Positions 60,170 through 64,000 of a stretch of 64,000 nucleotides of DNA are shown piece by piece. Below the pieces are notes generated by a model. It was not told the origin of the DNA. It was given only the letters and a program-made list of their open reading frames with translations, and did not search any database. The position numbers and the translations under genes are program-made. This stretch comes from Streptomyces sp. NBC_01476 (GTDB lineage Bacteria > Actinomycetota > Actinomycetes > Streptomycetales > Streptomycetaceae). Location of the stretch: assembly GCF_036227265.1 (NCBI RefSeq), contig NZ_CP109446.1, positions 434,001-498,000 on the forward strand, written 5' to 3'. Each line of letters begins with the position of its first letter. The first letter of the stretch is position 1.

Positions 60170-62182
60170 GTGACCACAGCAACGCAGCCCCCCTCCCCCG
60201 GCGGCGCCCACAGCCCGGCGGACCTGGCCGCCGCCCTCGCCTCGCCACGCCCCGACGAGATCACGGCGTGCAAGGCCCTCCTCCAGCGGGCGGGTCTGCT
60301 CGGCCCCGACACCCATGTCGCCTACTTCGGCCTGGCCGAGCAGGACAAGCGCGAACTCCTGGCCGGGGTGAGCGCCCCGCGCCGTTTCCGGGCGATGCTG
60401 GTCGACCTGCGGACGGGCCTGTCGCACGACGTGGTCGCCTGCCCCGGTGAGGACCGCGTCGTCTCGGCCCGCGAACTGGATGTCGCCACCGACGGCCATG
60501 TCCCGGTGGTCCTGGCCGAGTTCTCGCTGGTCGAGGAGATCGTGCACCGCGACGAACGCTGGCTGGCGGCCATGCGCAAGCGCGGTCTGACCGACCTCAC
60601 CCAACTGCGCGTCAACCCGCTGTCGTCCGGTGTCCCCGGCGAGGGCGAGGACGGCCGCCGGCTGCAGCGCTGCTTCACCTTCGTGCAGAAGACACCGGAC
60701 GACCTCGGCTGGGCGCATCCGGTGGACGGCGTCACCGTCATCGTGGACGTGGTCACCCGCGAGGTGCTGGACGTCATCGACTACGCGGACCTGCCGGTGC
60801 CCGACGAGGACGGCAACTTCCACGACCCGCGGTGGGTGGGCCGCCCGCCCCGGGCCGGCATCAAGCCGATCGAGATCACCCAGCCCGAGGGTCCCAGCTT
60901 CACCATCGACGAGAACGGCGTCATCGACTGGCTCGGCTGGTCCCTGCAGGTCGGCTTCGACCAGCGGGAGGGCCTGGTGCTGCACAACATCAGCATCGAC
61001 GACGCCGGCCGGCAGCGCCCGGTGGTCTACCGCGCCTCGGTCGCCGAGATGATGGTCCCCTATGGCGACCCCAGCCCGCAGCGCTGGTTCCAGAACTTCT
61101 TCGACTGCGGCGAGTACCTGCTCGGCGGCTTCGCCAACTCCCTGGAGCTGGGCTGCGACTGCGTCGGCGACATCACCTATCTCGACGCGGTGCTCGCCGA
61201 CAACGCAGGCGATGTGCGGGTCATCCCGCAGGCGATCTGCATCCACGAGGAGGACACCGGCATCCTGTGGAAGCACTTCGACAACTGGAACGGCTCCTCG
61301 GACTCCCGCCGCAACCGGCGTCTGGTCATCTCCTTCTTCGTCACCGTCGGCAACTACGACTACGGCTTCTACTGGTACTTCTCCCTGGACGGCGCCATCG
61401 AACTGGAGGTCAAGGCGACCGGGGTGGTCTTCACCTCGTCCTATCCCGGCCCCGGTTACGCGTTCGCCTCCGAGCTCGCGCCCGGCCTCGGCGCCCCCTA
61501 CCACCAGCACCTGTTCAGCGCCCGGCTGGACATGGCGGTCGACGGCACCGACAACGCTGTCGACGAGGTGGAGGCGGCGGCCGTGCCCCGCGGTCCGCGC
61601 AACCCGACCGGGACCGGCTTCACCCAGACCGTCACCCGGCTGCGTACCGAGTCCGGCGCCCAGCGGCTCGCCGACAACACCCGCAACCGGTCCTGGCTGG
61701 TCGTCAACCCCTCGGTCACCAACCGGCTGGGCAACCCGGTGGGCTACATGCTGCACCCGGAGGGCCGGCCCGTACTGCTGGCCGACACGGACTCCGACAT
61801 CCACCAGCGGGCCACCTTCGCCACCCGGCACCTGTGGGTCACGCCCTACGCGCCGGACGAGATCTACCCGGCGGGTGACCTGGTCAACATGCACAAGGGC
61901 GGCGCAGGACTGCCCGAGTGGACGGCCGCGGACCGCTCGGTCGACAACACCGACATCGTGCTGTGGCACACCTTCGGGCTCACCCACTTCCCGCGGCCTG
62001 AGGACTGGCCGGTGATGCCGGTCGACTCCGCGGGCTTCGCCCTCAAGCCCTACGGCTTCTTCGACCGCAATCCCACGCTGGACATCCCGGCATCGGGCGG
62101 CGACCACTGCCACCCGGCTGGCCACGAACACGGCGAACACCACCACGGGCACGACCACGACCACGGAAAGGCCGCCGAATGA
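60170..62182 (+). CDS. Copper amine oxidase (primary-amine oxidase)
   Basis: The 670-residue enzyme has all key residues: catalytic base Asp312 (FFDCGEYL), the topaquinone precursor Tyr396 (TVGNYDYGFYW) and copper ligands His445, His447 (YHQHLF) and His606 (LTHFPRPEDWPVMP). It oxidises a primary amine to an aldehyde with release of ammonia and hydrogen peroxide. The last ~25 residues are His-rich (HEHGEHHHGHDHDHG), possibly a metal-loading tail. GTG 60170 has GGAG upstream; ATG 60125 would overlap the GntR stop. Confidence 0.95.
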   Translation: MTTATQPPSPGGAHSPADLAAALASPRPDEITACKALLQRAGLLGPDTHVAYFGLAEQDKRELLAGVSAPRRFRAMLVDLRTGLSHDVVACPGEDRVVSARELDVATDGHVPVVLAEFSLVEEIVHRDERWLAAMRKRGLTDLTQLRVNPLSSGVPGEGEDGRRLQRCFTFVQKTPDDLGWAHPVDGVTVIVDVVTREVLDVIDYADLPVPDEDGNFHDPRWVGRPPRAGIKPIEITQPEGPSFTIDENGVIDWLGWSLQVGFDQREGLVLHNISIDDAGRQRPVVYRASVAEMMVPYGDPSPQRWFQNFFDCGEYLLGGFANSLELGCDCVGDITYLDAVLADNAGDVRVIPQAICIHEEDTGILWKHFDNWNGSSDSRRNRRLVISFFVTVGNYDYGFYWYFSLDGAIELEVKATGVVFTSSYPGPGYAFASELAPGLGAPYHQHLFSARLDMAVDGTDNAVDEVEAAAVPRGPRNPTGTGFTQTVTRLRTESGAQRLADNTRNRSWLVVNPSVTNRLGNPVGYMLHPEGRPVLLADTDSDIHQRATFATRHLWVTPYAPDEIYPAGDLVNMHKGGAGLPEWTAADRSVDNTDIVLWHTFGLTHFPRPEDWPVMPVDSAGFALKPYGFFDRNPTLDIPASGGDHCHPAGHEHGEHHHGHDHDHGKAAE

Positions 62183-62931
62183 CGACCGGACAGCCGCTGG
62201 GGATCCAGCTCTACAGCGTGCGGGACGACATCGGACCGGCCGACCTCGGCGGCACCCTCGCCCGCCTGGCGGGGTTCGGTTTCACGCACGCGGAGCCGTA
62301 CGACATCCTCACCGACCCCGACGGGCTCGGCACCGCCCTGCGGAACGCCGGCCTGCACGCCGCCACCGCCCACGCGTCGGTGGTCCGGCACGCGGTGACG
62401 GACATCCTGGACGCCGCGGAGGCCCTCGGCATCGGCACCGTCATCACGCCGTACGTCGACCCGGGCAGCATCGCCGACCGGGCGGGCGTGGAACGGCTGG
62501 CCGCGGCGCTCAACAGCGCCGCAGAACTCGCCACCGCCCGCGGCATCCGGATCGGCTACCACAACCACGACTTCGAGTTCGCGCAGCTCGTCGACGGGGT
62601 CCCGGCCTACGAGGTGCTCACCGGCCTGCTCGACCCGGCCGTCGTGCTGGAACTCGACATCTACTGGGCCGGGGTCGGCGGCGCGGACGTCTTCGAACTG
62701 CTTCCCCGGCTCGGTGACCGGGTGCGGCTCCTGCACGTCGTGCACGAGCGGGAACCGGGCAACGACCGCCCGGTGCTCGGCGTCGACGCCACCGGCCGGA
62801 TGGGCGAAGTGCTCGCGCTGGCCGGCCCGGGCATCGAACTGCCCGTCGTCGAGGTCGTCGCGCACCACAGTGACGTATGGCCGCTCGTCGAACGCAACGC
62901 CGCCTACTTCCAAGGGCTGGTGAACGCATGA
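62179..62931 (+). CDS. TIM-barrel sugar isomerase/epimerase-like protein, copy 2
   Basis: The 250-residue protein is of the same fold as the one at 56396: GIQLYSVRDDIGPADLGGTL, FTHAEPYDIL, TAHASVVRH, IGYHNHDFEF, VVLELDIYWAGVGG and RLLHVVHE. Metal residues are conserved. It is coupled at both ends by ATGA overlaps to the amine oxidase and the third MocA gene. Confidence 0.92.
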   Translation: MTTGQPLGIQLYSVRDDIGPADLGGTLARLAGFGFTHAEPYDILTDPDGLGTALRNAGLHAATAHASVVRHAVTDILDAAEALGIGTVITPYVDPGSIADRAGVERLAAALNSAAELATARGIRIGYHNHDFEFAQLVDGVPAYEVLTGLLDPAVVLELDIYWAGVGGADVFELLPRLGDRVRLLHVVHEREPGNDRPVLGVDATGRMGEVLALAGPGIELPVVEVVAHHSDVWPLVERNAAYFQGLVNA

Positions 62932-64000
62932 GCGCCCCCACCCGGGTCGCGGTCATCGGCGCCGGTGACATCTCCGACCAGTACCTCACGTCCCTCACCG
63001 GCTACCCGGACCTGGCTGTCACCGCCGTCGCCGACCTGGTGCCCGAACGGGCCCGCGCGCAGGCCGAGGCGTACGGCATCGCCGGCTGGGGCACCACCGC
63101 CGAGGTGCTGGGCCGCGACGACGTCGACCTCGTGGTGAACCTGACCGTTCCCGCCGCGCACGCCGAGGTCGCGCTCGCCGCGATAGCGGCCGGCAAGCAC
63201 GTGTGGGGCGAGAAGCCGTTCGCGCTGGACCGGCCGAGTGCCCGCGCGGTGCTCGACGCCGCCGCGGCGGCCGGTGTGGTGGTCGGCAACGCGCCGGACA
63301 CCGTGCTCGGCCCCGGTGTCCAGACCGCCCACCGGCTGCTGGCCGAAGGAGCCGTCGGCGCGCCGCGGACGGTGCTGACCCTCATGCAGGGGCCAGGACC
63401 CGACCTGTGGCACCCGAGGCCGCAGTTCCTCTTCGCCAAGGGCGCCGGCCCGCTCTTCGACATCGGCCCCTACTACCTCGCCACCCTGGTGCAGCTGCTC
63501 GGCCCGATCACCTCGGTCAGCGCGCGCGGCCAGATTCCGCGCCACGAGCGGACCATCGTCTCCGGACCGGACGCCGGCACGGTCTTCCCGGTCGAGGTCC
63601 CCACCCACGTCAGCGTGGTGACCGAGTTCGCCTCCGGGGTGGTCGGCACCTCCGTCTACAGCTTCGATTCCCCGGTACGCCGCCAGCTCTTCGAGATCAC
63701 CGGCGCCGACGGTGTGCTGGAGGTGCCGGTCAGCGGATTCGACGGCCCCACCAGGCTGCTGACCGATACCACGCCCGACGCCCCCTGGCAGACCCGGCCC
63801 GCCGAGGGCGTCCCCAGCGACCGCGGTGTCGGTGTGCTGGAAATGGCCCGCGCGGTGCGGGCCGGACGGCCGCCGCGCGCCGGCGGCGAACTGGCCTACC
63901 ACGTGCTCGATGTCATGCTCTCCATCGAGGAGTCCATCGGCCTCGGAGCGCCGGTGCACGTGGCGAGCACCGCCCCATCCGTCCTCCCGATCCCACCGCA
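62928..64000 (+). CDS. Gfo/Idh/MocA family oxidoreductase, copy 3 (3' end outside window)
   Basis: At least 357 residues are present: VAVIGAGDISDQYLTSLTG, the EKP motif (HVWGEKPFALDRPSARAVLD), and LFDIGPYYLATLVQLLGP in the substrate-binding part, ending near VHVASTAPSVLPIPP. The open frame runs to the window edge, so the stop lies beyond it. ATG 62928 overlaps the isomerase stop. It is the last visible gene of the second operon. Confidence 0.93.
   Translation, partial: MSAPTRVAVIGAGDISDQYLTSLTGYPDLAVTAVADLVPERARAQAEAYGIAGWGTTAEVLGRDDVDLVVNLTVPAAHAEVALAAIAAGKHVWGEKPFALDRPSARAVLDAAAAAGVVVGNAPDTVLGPGVQTAHRLLAEGAVGAPRTVLTLMQGPGPDLWHPRPQFLFAKGAGPLFDIGPYYLATLVQLLGPITSVSARGQIPRHERTIVSGPDAGTVFPVEVPTHVSVVTEFASGVVGTSVYSFDSPVRRQLFEITGADGVLEVPVSGFDGPTRLLTDTTPDAPWQTRPAEGVPSDRGVGVLEMARAVRAGRPPRAGGELAYHVLDVMLSIEESIGLGAPVHVASTAPSVLPIPP

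Noticed and set aside
1..64000. tRNA, rRNA, CRISPR arrays, transposases, integrases and attachment sites
   Set aside because: Reading both strands showed no gene or repeat pattern supporting any of these; a covariance-model search was not possible here.

Overview
The window is very G+C-rich, with G or C in almost every third codon position, frequent GTG starts and many ATGA/GTGA stop-start overlaps. A gamma-butyrolactone receptor/AfsA pair, DUF574-type methyltransferase, MmyB-type XRE regulators, DUF6191-like and DUF4916-like proteins point to a member of the Streptomycetaceae. No rRNA, tRNA, CRISPR, insertion sequence or prophage gene was seen. The many small regulator-plus-enzyme modules and several decayed genes in the first 2.5 kb suggest a chromosome arm rather than the core; that is inference.

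Region 1 (1-16 kb) is a mosaic of divergent regulator/enzyme pairs: a TetR repressor with a SnoaL-like protein, a lysR remnant abutting a truncated SDR, a MarR regulator with an isochorismatase-fold protein, an SDR with an MmyB-type XRE regulator, a DUF574 methyltransferase, a sigma-like protein coupled to an unknown protein, and two LysR-controlled NAD(P)-enzyme loci. Region 2 (13.9-17.8 kb) is a CitA/DcuS-type two-component system divergent from a C4-dicarboxylate transporter. Region 3 (17.9-24.4 kb) joins a secreted GH78-like rhamnosidase, under a LacI-type palindrome, with a complete pyruvate formate-lyase and its activase, which is unusual for an aerobic actinomycete.

Region 4 (24.4-38.2 kb) carries a second SDR/XRE set interrupted by a TetR-MFS efflux pair, an iron-box-preceded CopD-like membrane protein, a secreted amidase, a Rieske oxygenase, a MarR-MFS pair with two phased operators, an alpha/beta hydrolase and a cupin/TetR pair. 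Region 5 (39-43.4 kb) is a gamma-butyrolactone signalling locus: receptor, AfsA-type synthase, a HAD phosphatase and both core subunits of dihydroxyacetone kinase. The last could supply dihydroxyacetone phosphate, the AfsA substrate.

Region 6 (45.8 kb to the end) is a large catabolic locus: two paralogous GntR regulators, three Gfo/Idh/MocA oxidoreductases, two ThuA-like proteins, two TIM-barrel isomerase-type proteins, a Zn-dependent dehydrogenase, an NAD-epimerase, a peptide/oligosaccharide-type ABC importer with a permease-ATPase fusion, and a copper amine oxidase. The gene content fits uptake and oxidation/elimination of an unusual, possibly amine-bearing, glycoside. Two promoter regions here carry triplets of TGGT spaced by one helical turn, proposed as the GntR operators. 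The last gene runs off the window.
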